Numbered from the stretch's first letter, positions 17,764-27,145 are shown. The stretch is DNA of 64,000 nt from Novipirellula aureliae (GCF_007860185.1 NZ_SJPY01000001.1:457132-521131); one strand, 5' to 3'. The notes: generated from the letters alone by a model not told the origin. Made by a program: numbers and translations.

Positions 17764-18106
17764 AATAGCGGAAAAGTTAGGCGAAAAGAGAAGGCGAAGG
17801 ATTTGTGTCCCACAAGCGATCAGTCAAGTCAGACGTCTATCTTACACCGACACCCCCGTCTTCGCGCCCGGCTTTTCAAAATGCTAGATTTTTTTCAAGT
17901 TGTACAAGGGGCTACAAGGGGCAAAGCCTGGACTAGGTATACAGAAGGGCCTTTGGCCCGGAGCGATGTCTAGACCCAACGCGTCCAAAACTCTCGGGCG
18001 AGTTCCCCTACTGCGGAATTCTCACACCTTGTGGCCTTCCCGCTTGACGGGGCGGCCAAGTTTGCCAAGCTGTATCCTTTTTACCTGATAAAACCTGGGG
18101 AAAACC
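17764..18106. other. Intergenic region before the DUF2760 gene
   Basis: No gene seen. It contains a short direct repeat (GGGGCTACAAGGGGC, near 17910-17930) and a purine-rich GGGGAAAA just before ATG 18107 that serves as the Shine-Dalgarno region. Promoters for the two divergent neighbours must lie here but cannot be placed. Confidence 0.3.
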
Positions 18107-18667
18107 ATGGGATTGGGCATCGCATTACGAGCCTTTTCAGCAGCTCTCTTCAACAAACAGGCGGCGGATAAAATCCGCAAAGCGCTCGATCAAGAGATCA
18201 CACAGGCCGAAGAACCAAAACTACCGGCTCCCGCCCCCAAGCCAGTTGAATCGCCTAAACCAGCAACATCCGTGCGCAGTGATGCGGTCACGTTGCTGTC
18301 GGCACTCCAGCGTGAAGCCAGGCTGATCGATTTGGTCCAGGAGGATTTGGCAAACTTTTCCGACGCCCAAGTCGGTGCCGCCGCACGACCGTGCCTGACC
18401 CAATGTGCCTCGACATTGGCAAGGTTGTTTGAATTGAAGCCCGTTGACGATTCGGGCGAAGGATCGCTTGTGCAGGTGGATGCCGAGAATTCGATCGCAC
18501 GCTATCAATGGTTGGGCGAAGGCGGGCAGAGCGAGCAAACGAGCACTGCGGGGAAATTGGTCCACCAAGGCTGGCAAGCCACGAAAGTTGAACTGCCTCG
18601 GTGGACGGGCCGCGACGCCGATGCGACCATCATCGCTCCTGCTCAAGTGCAAAGATCTAACGGATAA
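18107..18667 (+). CDS. DUF2760 protein, first gene of the Hsp70-like cluster
   Basis: 186 aa, cytoplasmic. A short N-terminal segment with Pro/Lys linker (PKLPAPAPKPVESPKP) precedes the conserved domain (ALTLLSALQREARLIDL-like start at about 62, AAARPCLTQCASTL, then beta strands to the LVHQGWQATKVELPRW end). This matches DUF2760 as I remember it. DUF2760 genes commonly precede two Hsp70-like genes. It lies 7 bp before the next gene, so the two are very likely cotranslated. Molecular function is unknown; a co-chaperone role is inference from context. Confidence 0.82.
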   Translation: MGLGIALRAFSAALFNKQAADKIRKALDQEITQAEEPKLPAPAPKPVESPKPATSVRSDAVTLLSALQREARLIDLVQEDLANFSDAQVGAAARPCLTQCASTLARLFELKPVDDSGEGSLVQVDAENSIARYQWLGEGGQSEQTSTAGKLVHQGWQATKVELPRWTGRDADATIIAPAQVQRSNG

Positions 18668-18674
18668 ATTAACG

Positions 18675-20480
18675 ATGAAACCTACCTACTCGATCGGCAT
18701 TGACTTAGGAACCACCCATTCGGTTCTCGCCTACAGTCGGCTGCAGGATACTGCCGATATTCAGCTATTGAGGATTCCGCAAATCGTCCAGCCGGGGCAA
18801 ATCGAAGCACTCCCATCGCTGCCGTCCTTTTTGTACTTGCCTCGCGAGGGTGAGATCGATTCATTGCGAACGCCGTTTGAACAGGACCCAGGTCGTGGGA
18901 TAGTCGGAGCCTATGCACGCAGCCAAGCGGCCGAGAACCCTCAGCGGGTAGTCGTGGCAGCCAAGAGTTGGTTGTGTCACAGTAAAGTGGGTCGCACCGA
19001 TGCCGTTTTGCCTTGGCAATCGCCAGCAGAAGTACCGAAGGTTTCCGCTTACGATTGTACGCGGCGTTTTTTGTCGCACTTAGTCGCTGCATGGAATACC
19101 GAGCACGCCGATGAACCGCTCGTCGATCAGCAGGTCGTTTTAACCGTGCCTGCATCATTTGCTCCGGCGGCCCGTGAATTGACGCGGCAAGCGGCCATCG
19201 ATGCGGGCTTGCCGGAATCGTTTGTGCTGCTCGAAGAACCACAAGCAGCCGTTTACCGTTGGTTGTCGGCTAAGGGTGACGATTGGCGAAAAGCACTCAA
19301 GCCAAACGACGTCATGCTGGTTGTCGATGTCGGCGGTGGGACAACCGATTTGACGCTTGTGACCGTTTCGGAGATTGACGGGGAATTGAACCTGCGGCGG
19401 TTGGCGGTCGGCAATCATTTGCTGCTCGGCGGTGACAACATGGATCTGGCTCTGGCTCACTTCGTTAGTGGGCGCTTCTCGGAGCAGGGACACGACTTGG
19501 ATCCTTGGCAAAGTATTTCGCTTTGGCACGCATGTCGTCATGCCAAAGAACAACTGCTAGCGATTGGCGGCCCTGACAAACAAACCGTGTCGATACTCGG
19601 CCGCGGCAGTTCCTTGATTGGTGGCACGGTGTCAACGGAGCTAACCCGACCTGAAACCGCCGAGCTGATCGTCGACGGATTCTTTCCGAAGTGTCGTCTC
19701 GACGACCGTCCCGAGAAGAACGTCGCGTCTGGTTTTCAAGACATCGGTTTGCCCTACGAGTCCGATCCGGCGGTCACAAAGCATGTCGCCGCCTTTCTGG
19801 CAGGGCAGGCAGCGACAGACTCAACCTCAGGCGAATCGGCTCCACTGATGCCGACGCATGTGTTGTTCAACGGGGGTGTGTTTCGCAGTGAAGTCCTGCA
19901 AACCCGAATGCAAGAAACGATCGAAGAATGGTGTGAATCGCCTCCGCAAGTGCTTGGGGGGCTCGACAATTTGGACACATCGGTCGCCATCGGAGCCGCC
20001 TATTATGGCTGGATCAAGCAAAACGGCGGCATCCGAATTCGCGGCGGCACGGCGAAATCGTACTACGTCGGCATCGAGACGGCTGGTTTGGCAATCCCAG
20101 GTGTCCCACGACCGCTGCGAGCCGTCTGCGTGGCACCGAAGGGGATGGAGGAAGGGACGGAAGCCGAAGTGCCAGGAGAAGAGGTTGGGGTGTTGGTTGG
20201 CAAGCCCGCTCAATTCCGTTTCTTTGCTTCATCGGTTCGTGCGGAGGACCATGCCGGAACGAGGCTTGAACGGTGGTCGAAAGAGGAGTTGGTGGAAATG
20301 GATCCCGTCAGTGTTTGTTTGTCCGCAGGCTCGGTTGACGCAGAGGCCGAAGCAGGGCCTTCCTTCGTACCGGTCCAGTTCCGAAGCCGAATTACGGAAC
20401 TAGGGATGTTTGAACTATGGTGCCACAGCACCCGTAGTGAAGATCAATGGAAGATGGAGTTCAACGCTAGGGAAGAGTAG
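18675..20480 (+). CDS. Hsp70-family ATPase (first of pair)
   Basis: 601 aa, cytoplasmic. The actin-like ATPase domain is complete: phosphate-1 GIDLGTTHSVLA at the N-terminus, phosphate-2 VDVGGGTTDLTLV, and an adenosine motif near LFNGGVF...VAIGAAYYG. After about residue 450 the sequence (GTAKSYYVGIE... onward) is beta-rich and unlike the DnaK substrate-binding domain in length and motif; there is no EEVD-like or lid region. The start is ATG 18675, 7 bp after the DUF2760 gene, with no Shine-Dalgarno, which suggests translational coupling. An upstream in-frame start at 18444 would overlap DUF2760 and is rejected. Confidence 0.88.
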   Translation: MKPTYSIGIDLGTTHSVLAYSRLQDTADIQLLRIPQIVQPGQIEALPSLPSFLYLPREGEIDSLRTPFEQDPGRGIVGAYARSQAAENPQRVVVAAKSWLCHSKVGRTDAVLPWQSPAEVPKVSAYDCTRRFLSHLVAAWNTEHADEPLVDQQVVLTVPASFAPAARELTRQAAIDAGLPESFVLLEEPQAAVYRWLSAKGDDWRKALKPNDVMLVVDVGGGTTDLTLVTVSEIDGELNLRRLAVGNHLLLGGDNMDLALAHFVSGRFSEQGHDLDPWQSISLWHACRHAKEQLLAIGGPDKQTVSILGRGSSLIGGTVSTELTRPETAELIVDGFFPKCRLDDRPEKNVASGFQDIGLPYESDPAVTKHVAAFLAGQAATDSTSGESAPLMPTHVLFNGGVFRSEVLQTRMQETIEEWCESPPQVLGGLDNLDTSVAIGAAYYGWIKQNGGIRIRGGTAKSYYVGIETAGLAIPGVPRPLRAVCVAPKGMEEGTEAEVPGEEVGVLVGKPAQFRFFASSVRAEDHAGTRLERWSKEELVEMDPVSVCLSAGSVDAEAEAGPSFVPVQFRSRITELGMFELWCHSTRSEDQWKMEFNAREE

Positions 20481-20828
20481 TGACTCGTTACAAGGCTGCT
20501 GCCGAGTCACGGGATGTATCGCAGGCTCACGAGCAGCGAGCACGGGAGGCGAGAGCCTCCTACCGTCGTGTGAGGTTGTGTAGTTTCTTCATTCATTTCA
20601 GTCAACAACTTAACAACCTCTCCCAAGCGAAGCTTGGGGGAGGTCGAACGCGGCGTCAAGCCGTCGTTCGGGAGGGGGCCTACACGATGTGCTTCGTGCA
20701 AGTGCCGTACGGGCCCCCTCCCTCGCGAACGCCTTAAGGGCGTCGCTTGACCTCCCCCGACTGCGCCGGGAAAGGCAAAAAAGGCGTAGACGCTTGGGAA
20801 CACCAGGTCGATAACATAAAAAAAACAA
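20481..20828 (+). repeat. Intergenic repeat with imperfect long inverted repeat
   Basis: Between the two Hsp70-like genes. From 20601 (GTCAACAACTTAACAACC) to about 20700 the sequence matches a copy near 49997-50103 on the same strand. The stretch 20634-20684 (GGGGGAGGTCGAACGCGGCG...) is imperfectly repeated in inverse at about 20710-20758. The inserted element separates genes that are usually adjacent. Confidence 0.75.
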
Positions 20829-23723
20829 GTGTCAAACAACTCACCAAATATCACCGACGACCTTTTGCCAGCTGCGTCTCGCTACGTGGTCGGTATCGAT
20901 TTGGGCACGACGAATTGTGCGGTTTGCTTTGTCGATACAGCCGATGAATCATGGGGAGTCGAGACGTTCAAGATTCCTCAATGGGTCGATTTCGGACAAC
21001 GCGAACAACGCGACACGTTGCCCTCGTTCCATTACGAGTTGACTGCGGAAGAAGCGGCCAGCGACCATCGTCTGCCTTGGCAAACCTCTCCATCGAACCA
21101 CTGCGTCGGAGTTCTCGCTCGCGATGCGGGCGGACGTCATCCCGGACGGCGGGCTGCTTCGGCAAAGAGTTGGCTATGCCATGAGGGTGTGGATCGGACT
21201 TCGGATCTATTGCCTTGGCATGGTGATGCTGACGTGACTCGGCTATCGCCTGTGGAAGCGTCATCACGTTACCTCAACCACCTTCGATCCGCGTGGGACC
21301 AAGCCAATCCAGACAATCCTCTTTGCGATCAAGATGTCGTCATCACCTTGCCAGCATCGTTTGACGAAGTGGCGAGAGAATTAACCGTTAAGGCGGCAAA
21401 ACAAGCTGGCCTGCCCCGAGTCTATTTGATCGAAGAACCGCAGGCCGCCTTCTACAGTTGGATCGACCGCCAAGGTGACGATTGGCAAACACGAGTCAGT
21501 CCCGGTCAATTGATCCTGGTATGCGACATTGGTGGCGGAACGACCGATTTGACATTGATCCGAGTTCGCAAGGCAGGCGAAATGGGCGATCAGGTGCAAT
21601 TTCATCGCGTTGCGGTCGGAAGACACCTGATTCTTGGTGGGGACAACTTGGACCTTGCGGTTGCCCGCATGGCCGAAGCCAAACTCATTGCTTCCGGCGG
21701 GGCCGGCACGGATTCCCAACTGGCCGCCGATCAATGGGACCGTTTGGTTCAAGTGTCGCGGTCGGTCAAAGAGGTCATGTTGTCGTCCAATCGGCCTGAC
21801 ACCTACACGATCCATTTGCCATCCCAGGGTTCAAAACTCGTCGGTGGCTCGATGCAAGTGCAAGTTACTGCACCGGAGATTGATCAAACCCTGCTCGATG
21901 GATTTTTTCCCGATGTTTTGCTCGGCGAGAAGCCAACTTCGGGCGAAAGCGGGTTCCAGGAATTTGGGTTGCCCTATGCATCCGACCCTGCCGTCACTCG
22001 TCATTTGGCGGCATTCTTGAGTGAACATCGCCGCAGCGGGCTTGATGCTGACGAAATGGACGCTGCCGATCGGCCCGACTTGGTATTGTTCAACGGAGGT
22101 GTGATGACCGCGCCCGCGATTCGCAGCCGGATTGTGAACCTGTTGTCGAAATGGTTTGGGGAATCGAGCGATTGGAAGCCAGAGGTTTTGTCATCACCGC
22201 GGTTGGATTTAGCGGTTGCGCACGGGGCGGCCTACTACGGGATGGTTCGGCGCGGTGAAGGCGTCCGAATCGCTGCGAACTTGGGCCGTTCGTATTACAT
22301 GCAGGTCGCCGCCTCAAACGCACCGAATTCCGAGGGTCCGGATCCCGACACGCAGCCCTGCCAAGCTCTGTGTTTGATACCGGGCAAAGCGGAGCCGGGC
22401 CAACGGTTCCGAGCCGACGGCAACCCGCTCAGGTTAAAGATTGGCACGCCGGTCCAGTTCCCACTCTGGGTGAGTAGCACGCGGCTAGCGGACTCGGTTG
22501 GCGAACTGGTCCAGATTGACCGTACGGAAATGTCACCGCTGCCACCGATTTGTACGGCACTCGTTCAGGGAAAAAAGCGACTCGATGAGGAAGTGAAAGT
22601 CGTTATCGAAGCGGAGTTAAGTGAAATTGGTACGATCGGATTGTTTTGCGTCGATGCGGAATCGAATAAGCGTTGGCGATTGGAATTCGACATTCGTAGT
22701 ACGCTTGAAACCGACCGGGAAGCCCACACGGGCTCAGGTGAAGCATCCGGTATTATCGATGCAGAGACGATGGAACAATGCGGACATGCCATTGCGTCAG
22801 TGTTCTTGAATGCGGATTCAACGACGCGGCAGCCGCCTAACAAGTTGGTCAAGACGTTGCAATCGATTAGCGAATTGTCACGCAATCGTTGGCCGCCTTC
22901 GTTGCTTCGAGACATGTGGCAATCGCTGATCGAAAACGAGCAAGGACGGCGGCAATCGGCTCAGCATGAAGCGAGATGGTTGAATTTAGTGGGCTTCTGT
23001 TTGCGGCCTGGTTACGGCGTTGCCGTCGACGATTGGCGAGTCGCGCAAACCTGGCGAGTCATTCATGGCAAGTTAGCGTTTCCGGCACTATCGTCACGTA
23101 CCGAGTCGATGATTCTTTGGCGGCGAATCGCGGGTGGGTTGACCAGTGGCCAACAAGAGCAATTGGCGGCTCCACTGATCAGCCTCTTGAAAAATAAGAC
23201 GCGGCGAATCGAAGCTCACGAGGCATCCGAAATGTGGCGGATGCTGGGTGCGATGGAAAGATTGCACGTCAAGGCGAAAGTCGAATTGGGGTTGTTGGCG
23301 TTGGCTGCGATGAAGCAGAAAAAGAATGAAAATCTACGGCCAGCACTGTTGTGGGCACTCGGGAGACTGGGCAGCCGCCAAGGAGCCTACGGGCCCCTCA
23401 ACGCCACCGTGCCTGTCGAAGAAGCATCGCGTTGGGCAGGCGAACTTCTCGATGGAGCCAGTTCTAGGGGTGAGGACTTGTTTGGGTTCGCCGAGAACCA
23501 AAACCTATTGTTGTTATCGATCGTCCAGATGGCTCGTAAGACAGGCGACCGCCATCGCGATTTTTCAAACCAGCGGCGCGAAGCGATGGCTGTCCAGCTT
23601 GAACTGCTCGGAGCAAACGAGCATCTCGTCAAATTGTTGACCGTGGGCGGAACGTTGCAAAGTGACGAGGAAGCCGTCATCTTCGGCGACTCGCTGCCAC
23701 TCGGCATTCGTTTGATGCGCTAG
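20829..23723 (+). CDS. Hsp70-family ATPase with C-terminal DUF3731-like region (second of pair)
   Basis: 964 aa, cytoplasmic. The Hsp70 ATPase domain has VGIDLGTTNCAVCF near residue 20, VCDIGGGTTDLTLIRV, and LFNGGVM...AHGAAYYG. It lacks a DnaK-type substrate-binding lid. The C-terminal third (about 620-964) is helical and HEAT-like (LVKTLQSISELSRNRWPP, LWALGRLGSRQG), matching DUF3731-type tails from memory. It starts with GTG 20829 in an A-rich context with a weak Shine-Dalgarno. With the preceding DUF2760 and Hsp70 genes it forms a conserved trio of unknown client specificity. Confidence 0.87.
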   Translation: MSNNSPNITDDLLPAASRYVVGIDLGTTNCAVCFVDTADESWGVETFKIPQWVDFGQREQRDTLPSFHYELTAEEAASDHRLPWQTSPSNHCVGVLARDAGGRHPGRRAASAKSWLCHEGVDRTSDLLPWHGDADVTRLSPVEASSRYLNHLRSAWDQANPDNPLCDQDVVITLPASFDEVARELTVKAAKQAGLPRVYLIEEPQAAFYSWIDRQGDDWQTRVSPGQLILVCDIGGGTTDLTLIRVRKAGEMGDQVQFHRVAVGRHLILGGDNLDLAVARMAEAKLIASGGAGTDSQLAADQWDRLVQVSRSVKEVMLSSNRPDTYTIHLPSQGSKLVGGSMQVQVTAPEIDQTLLDGFFPDVLLGEKPTSGESGFQEFGLPYASDPAVTRHLAAFLSEHRRSGLDADEMDAADRPDLVLFNGGVMTAPAIRSRIVNLLSKWFGESSDWKPEVLSSPRLDLAVAHGAAYYGMVRRGEGVRIAANLGRSYYMQVAASNAPNSEGPDPDTQPCQALCLIPGKAEPGQRFRADGNPLRLKIGTPVQFPLWVSSTRLADSVGELVQIDRTEMSPLPPICTALVQGKKRLDEEVKVVIEAELSEIGTIGLFCVDAESNKRWRLEFDIRSTLETDREAHTGSGEASGIIDAETMEQCGHAIASVFLNADSTTRQPPNKLVKTLQSISELSRNRWPPSLLRDMWQSLIENEQGRRQSAQHEARWLNLVGFCLRPGYGVAVDDWRVAQTWRVIHGKLAFPALSSRTESMILWRRIAGGLTSGQQEQLAAPLISLLKNKTRRIEAHEASEMWRMLGAMERLHVKAKVELGLLALAAMKQKKNENLRPALLWALGRLGSRQGAYGPLNATVPVEEASRWAGELLDGASSRGEDLFGFAENQNLLLLSIVQMARKTGDRHRDFSNQRREAMAVQLELLGANEHLVKLLTVGGTLQSDEEAVIFGDSLPLGIRLMR

Positions 23724-23922
23724 GGCCAAGAACCTCCGTTCTACGATCACGCCTGCCGTCGCTTCGCGACTATTCAGAAAAGCAAGAAGACAAGACGAGT
23801 CGAGCCGTGTACATAACCAGGCAACCGTCGAACGATTCCCCAAAAATCGTCCCGCCAAAACAAAGCAAGCCACCGATAGGCGTTCTATCGATGGCTGTTC
23901 TGCGAAGACTGAATTCTCAACC

Positions 23923-24179
23923 GTAGGCGAGTCTCTCCGAGACTCGAAACATTGAGTGTCTAGTAGGCGAGTCTCTCCGAGACTCAAAACATTCAGCGTC
24001 TAGTAGGCGAGTCTCTCCGAGACTCGAAAGATTGAGTGTCTAGTAGGCGAGTTTCTCCGAGACTCAAAACATTCAGCGTCTAGTAGGCGAGTTTCTCCGA
24101 GACTCAAAACATTCAGCGTCTAGTAGGCGAGTCTCTCCGAGACTCGAAACATTCAGCGTCTCGGAGATACGCTGCTACG
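23923..24179. repeat. Six 40-bp palindromic repeats (GAGTCTCTCCGAGACTC core)
   Basis: Six units of 40 bp of the form GTAGGCGAG(T)CTCTCC, GAGACTC, then (G/A)AAACATT(C/G)AG(C/T)GTCTA. The core is a 7-bp stem with loop TCC. The last unit ends in an inverted partial copy (GCGTCTCGGAGATACGC). It is the same class as the array at 14524, with GAGTCTC replacing GCGTCTC. It lies downstream of the second Hsp70 gene. Confidence 0.93.
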
Positions 24180-24180
24180 T

Positions 24181-24285
24181 TACGACAGGGATTTGCCAGC
24201 CAAACGAGGTCAAGATGTGCGCGTTGCTTTTAGCCAAGCGTTGACCACCGGTCGCGAAGAAGTGAAACTCACCATCGCCTTGTGA
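24181..24285 (+). pseudogene. Possible C-terminal remnant of a lost gene
   Basis: Directly after the repeat array, one frame reads as ordinary protein for about 34 codons and ends in TGA (RDLPAKRGQDVRVAFSQ, then ALTTGREEVKLTIAL). It has coding-like composition, unlike the surrounding spacer, but no start: upstream the frame runs into the repeat. A gene whose 5' part was deleted or replaced by the repeat would explain it. Family not recognised; chance is not excluded. Confidence 0.3.
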
Positions 24286-24643
24286 ATGTAGCGACTGAAC
24301 TAGCGGGAAGGTTTCGATAGGCGCTAACCAATTGTTGAGAGCCGAAAAAACGGAATAGAGTAACCAGAGAAGCGATCGAAATGGAGCTGCCGACGGAATC
24401 AGCTCCCGCTACGGGTGTGGCTTATCGTCACAGCGTCCTGCGAAGTGAGCAAATACGCACAGAAAGTGGGTTACCGTCTTCGCCAGCATGGTGGTCTTGA
24501 AAAAAATGAAATGGAATAGAACTGAAATGGCAGGAGCATCGTGATGGATACCGCTTGAAAATGTCGGTTTTCCTCGAAACTGCTTTGCACCGGCTAGGAT
24601 TTTTTCGTAAATTAGCATGATAAATTCGGCTGACTTTTCCGCC
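24286..24643. other. Rest of the long spacer before the cbb3 locus
   Basis: Part of a spacer of about 1.1 kb (23724-24813). The first part (23724-23922) and this stretch contain no gene I can support. A 97-codon minus-strand frame at 24409-24702 has no recognisable motif or good start and is not called. Confidence 0.3.
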
Positions 24644-24660
24644 TGCGACAAACTGTCGCA
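24644..24660. promoter_or_regulatory. Palindrome TGCGACA-AAC-TGTCGCA upstream of ccoNO
   Basis: Perfect 7-bp arms with a 3-bp centre, about 155 bp before the ccoNO start. It could be an operator for a dimeric regulator or a short hairpin. It does not match the FNR box (TTGAT-N4-ATCAA). Confidence 0.4.
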
Positions 24661-24765
24661 TTGGCGAATGAGACATAATCGCTCACCTTTAGCGCAGACC
24701 ATTCTCTACTCTCGCATCCATATCGGTTGTGCGTTGGAACTTATAGACTCCCAACACGTTCATTT

Positions 24766-24786
24766 ACAAACGCGATTAGCGTTTGT
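24766..24786. promoter_or_regulatory. Palindrome ACAAACGC-GATTA-GCGTTTGT just upstream of ccoNO
   Basis: Perfect 8-bp arms with a 5-bp spacer, ending 27 bp before the start codon. It is a candidate operator for the cbb3 locus or a hairpin in the mRNA leader. It is not an FNR-type site. Confidence 0.5.
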
Positions 24787-24800
24787 GACTTTGAGGAATT

Positions 24801-24805
24801 AAGGA
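24801..24805 (+). promoter_or_regulatory. Shine-Dalgarno of ccoNO
   Basis: AAGGA, 8 nt before TTG 24814. It supports a TTG start rather than the longer frame from 24727. Confidence 0.6.
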
Positions 24806-24813
24806 ATAAAACG

Positions 24814-27141
24814 TTGTCGATTGAGACCCCCTCCGGCTTGTCCGCTGATCAAGACCCTAGTGAATTGGAACGGACTGGCACTCAAGAAGTGCTAGAGACG
24901 TATTCGTATGACGATGACATTGTCCGCAAATTTGCCACCGCCACCTTGGTGTGGGCGGCGATTGCCACAATCGTTGGGTTGATTGTTGCCCTGTTGTTGG
25001 TGCTGCCCAACATGTTTGGCGGATTGGAGTGGCTTAGTTTTGGCCGTCTTCGTCCGCTACACACCAATGCGGCTATCTTCGCTTTTGCGGGCAATGCGAT
25101 TTTCGCTGCGGTCTACTACAGCACTCAGCGTTTATGCAAGTGCCGGATGTGGAGCGACACGCTAAGCCGTTTGCATTTTTGGGGCTGGCAAGCGATTATT
25201 GTTGCCGCAGCGATCACGTTGCCTTTGGGGATCACACAGAGTAAAGAGTACGCTGAGTTGGAGTGGCCGATTGACTTGGCGATTGCGGTTGTCTGGCTCG
25301 GCTTTTTCGGTGGCAACTTTTTAATGACGCTGATCCACCGCCGCGAACGGCACATGTATGTGGCATTGTGGTTCTACATTGCGACGATTGTGACCGTGAC
25401 GGTGCTTCACGTTTTCAACAATTTGGTGATCCCGATTGGGTTGGCCAAGAGTTATCCCGTCTACGCGGGTGTTCAGGATGCGTTCATGCAGTGGTGGTAT
25501 GGGCACAATGCGGTAGCGTTTTTCCTGACAACACCGTTCCTTGGTTTGATGTACTACTTCCTACCGAAGGCAGCGAACCGGCCCGTCTTTAGTTACCGAC
25601 TTTCCATCATTCACTTTTGGTCGTTGGTCTTCATCTACATTTGGGCAGGACCTCACCACTTGCATTACACCGCATTACCCGAATGGGCATCGACGCTGGG
25701 AATGCTCTTTAGTGTGATGCTTTGGATGCCGTCATGGGGTGGGATGATTAACGGGCTGTTAACCCTTCGCGGTGCCTGGCAAAAGGTTGCGACGGATCCC
25801 GTTTTAAAGTTCTTTGTCGTTGGGATCACGTTCTACGGTATGTCGACATTTGAAGGTCCCTTGCTGAGTGTGAAGAGCGTCAACGCGTTAAGTCACTACA
25901 CCGATTGGACAATCGCTCACGTTCACTCGGGTGCATTGGGCTGGAACGGTATGATGTCATTTGGGATGCTCTATTGGTTATTGCCTCGCTTGTTCCAAAC
26001 CAAGTTGTGGAGCACCACGTTGGCATCGGCTCACTTTTGGGTTGCGACGATTGGGATTCTGCTTTACATCGTTCCGATCTATGCAGCGGGTTTGATGCAA
26101 GGTTTGATGTGGCGTGCGATGGACGAAACGGGCAACCTCGTCTATCCCGACTTTATCGAAACGATTCAATCGATCATGCCGCTATGGTGGTTGCGAGTGC
26201 TTGGTGGTTTGTTGTTCGTCAGTGGCATTTTAATGATGGCGGTGAACTGGTTCATGACTTGGTCGACTCGCCCGGCGGTATATGAGGTGCCTGTCTATCA
26301 ATCGCCTCGATTAGCGGCGAAGTATGAAGAAGTCGAGCCAACGCAGAAGAGCAATCTGGAAGACGTGCCGGTACTCGATACGGCACGAAGTTTGGAAATC
26401 TGGTCGCGAATGGGCTGGCATCGACGTTGGGAACGTTTGCCTGTGCGGTTTACGATCCTTGCGACCTTGGCAGTGGTCATTGCCAGTTTGTTCGAGATCA
26501 TTCCGACGTTTTTGATTCGCAGCAACGTGCCAACCATAGCAACGGTCAAACCTTACACGCCTCTCGAATTAGCCGGACGGGACATCTTCGTTTCGGAAGG
26601 TTGTTACAATTGCCATTCGCAAATGATTCGTCCCTTTGTGGCCGAAACCAAACGTTACGGAGAATACAGCAAGCCTGGCGAATCGATCTACGATCGTCCC
26701 TTCCAATGGGGCAGTCGTCGGATCGGTCCCGACTTGGCTCGAGAAGGTGGCAAGCAGAGTAGTTTGTGGCACTGGTTGCACTTTGAGAATCCCGAGCAGG
26801 TATCTCCCGGAAGTGTGATGCCGAGCTACATTCATCTGTTGGAAACGTCGCTGAACTTCGAACGCACGAAAGACCGTGTTTGGGCGGCTCGAACGCTCGG
26901 TGCACCATACGATTTCGAATTAGAGGAAGCACCCCAGATGGCTCGTAAACAAGCCGAATCCATTGCAGCCGACATTGTTTCTCAGGGCGGACCGGTGTCG
27001 CGCGGTGGCGTGATGACACTCGATTCGCAAGCGGTTGCCTTGATCGCTTTCTTACAACGCGTCGGCATCGATATCTTCGCTGCGCCCGAGACGGCTGCGG
27101 ATCCAGCCGCAGAACCCGAGGCGGAAGTCGCCAGCCGTTAA
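24814..27141 (+). CDS. ccoNO: cbb3 cytochrome c oxidase, fused subunits I and II (CcoN-CcoO)
   Basis: 775 aa. High-affinity terminal oxidase: reduces O2 to water and pumps protons. The CcoN part (about 45-530) has 12 or more membrane helices with the heme and copper ligands visible: HTNAAIFAF, YGHNAVAFF, HHLHYTALPEW and HVHSGALGWNG. The CcoO part (from about 545) has a membrane helix (LATLAVVIASLFEIIPTFL) and a periplasmic monoheme cytochrome c domain, EGCYNCHSQMIRPF (about 595-608), with a likely Met ligand in GSVMPSY. The two subunits are separate genes in most proteobacteria. The start is TTG 24814 on Shine-Dalgarno evidence. It heads the oxidase locus; ccoQ follows after a repeat-filled gap of about 120 bp. 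Confidence 0.96.
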   Translation: MSIETPSGLSADQDPSELERTGTQEVLETYSYDDDIVRKFATATLVWAAIATIVGLIVALLLVLPNMFGGLEWLSFGRLRPLHTNAAIFAFAGNAIFAAVYYSTQRLCKCRMWSDTLSRLHFWGWQAIIVAAAITLPLGITQSKEYAELEWPIDLAIAVVWLGFFGGNFLMTLIHRRERHMYVALWFYIATIVTVTVLHVFNNLVIPIGLAKSYPVYAGVQDAFMQWWYGHNAVAFFLTTPFLGLMYYFLPKAANRPVFSYRLSIIHFWSLVFIYIWAGPHHLHYTALPEWASTLGMLFSVMLWMPSWGGMINGLLTLRGAWQKVATDPVLKFFVVGITFYGMSTFEGPLLSVKSVNALSHYTDWTIAHVHSGALGWNGMMSFGMLYWLLPRLFQTKLWSTTLASAHFWVATIGILLYIVPIYAAGLMQGLMWRAMDETGNLVYPDFIETIQSIMPLWWLRVLGGLLFVSGILMMAVNWFMTWSTRPAVYEVPVYQSPRLAAKYEEVEPTQKSNLEDVPVLDTARSLEIWSRMGWHRRWERLPVRFTILATLAVVIASLFEIIPTFLIRSNVPTIATVKPYTPLELAGRDIFVSEGCYNCHSQMIRPFVAETKRYGEYSKPGESIYDRPFQWGSRRIGPDLAREGGKQSSLWHWLHFENPEQVSPGSVMPSYIHLLETSLNFERTKDRVWAARTLGAPYDFELEEAPQMARKQAESIAADIVSQGGPVSRGGVMTLDSQAVALIAFLQRVGIDIFAAPETAADPAAEPEAEVASR

Positions 27142-27145
27142 GAAC

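Noticed and set aside
18444-18674. Longer N-terminus for the first Hsp70-like protein
   Set aside because: It would overlap the DUF2760 gene almost to its end; the Hsp70 motif starts right after ATG 18675.
23923-24179. Possible CRISPR array
   Set aside because: The 40-bp units are conserved throughout, including between the hairpins.
24409-24702. 97-codon minus-strand frame in the spacer before ccoNO
   Set aside because: No recognisable domain, no good Shine-Dalgarno, and it covers a palindrome and likely promoter DNA of the oxidase locus.
24766-24786. FNR/anaerobox site
   Set aside because: The palindrome ACAAACGC...GCGTTTGT does not fit TTGAT-N4-ATCAA.
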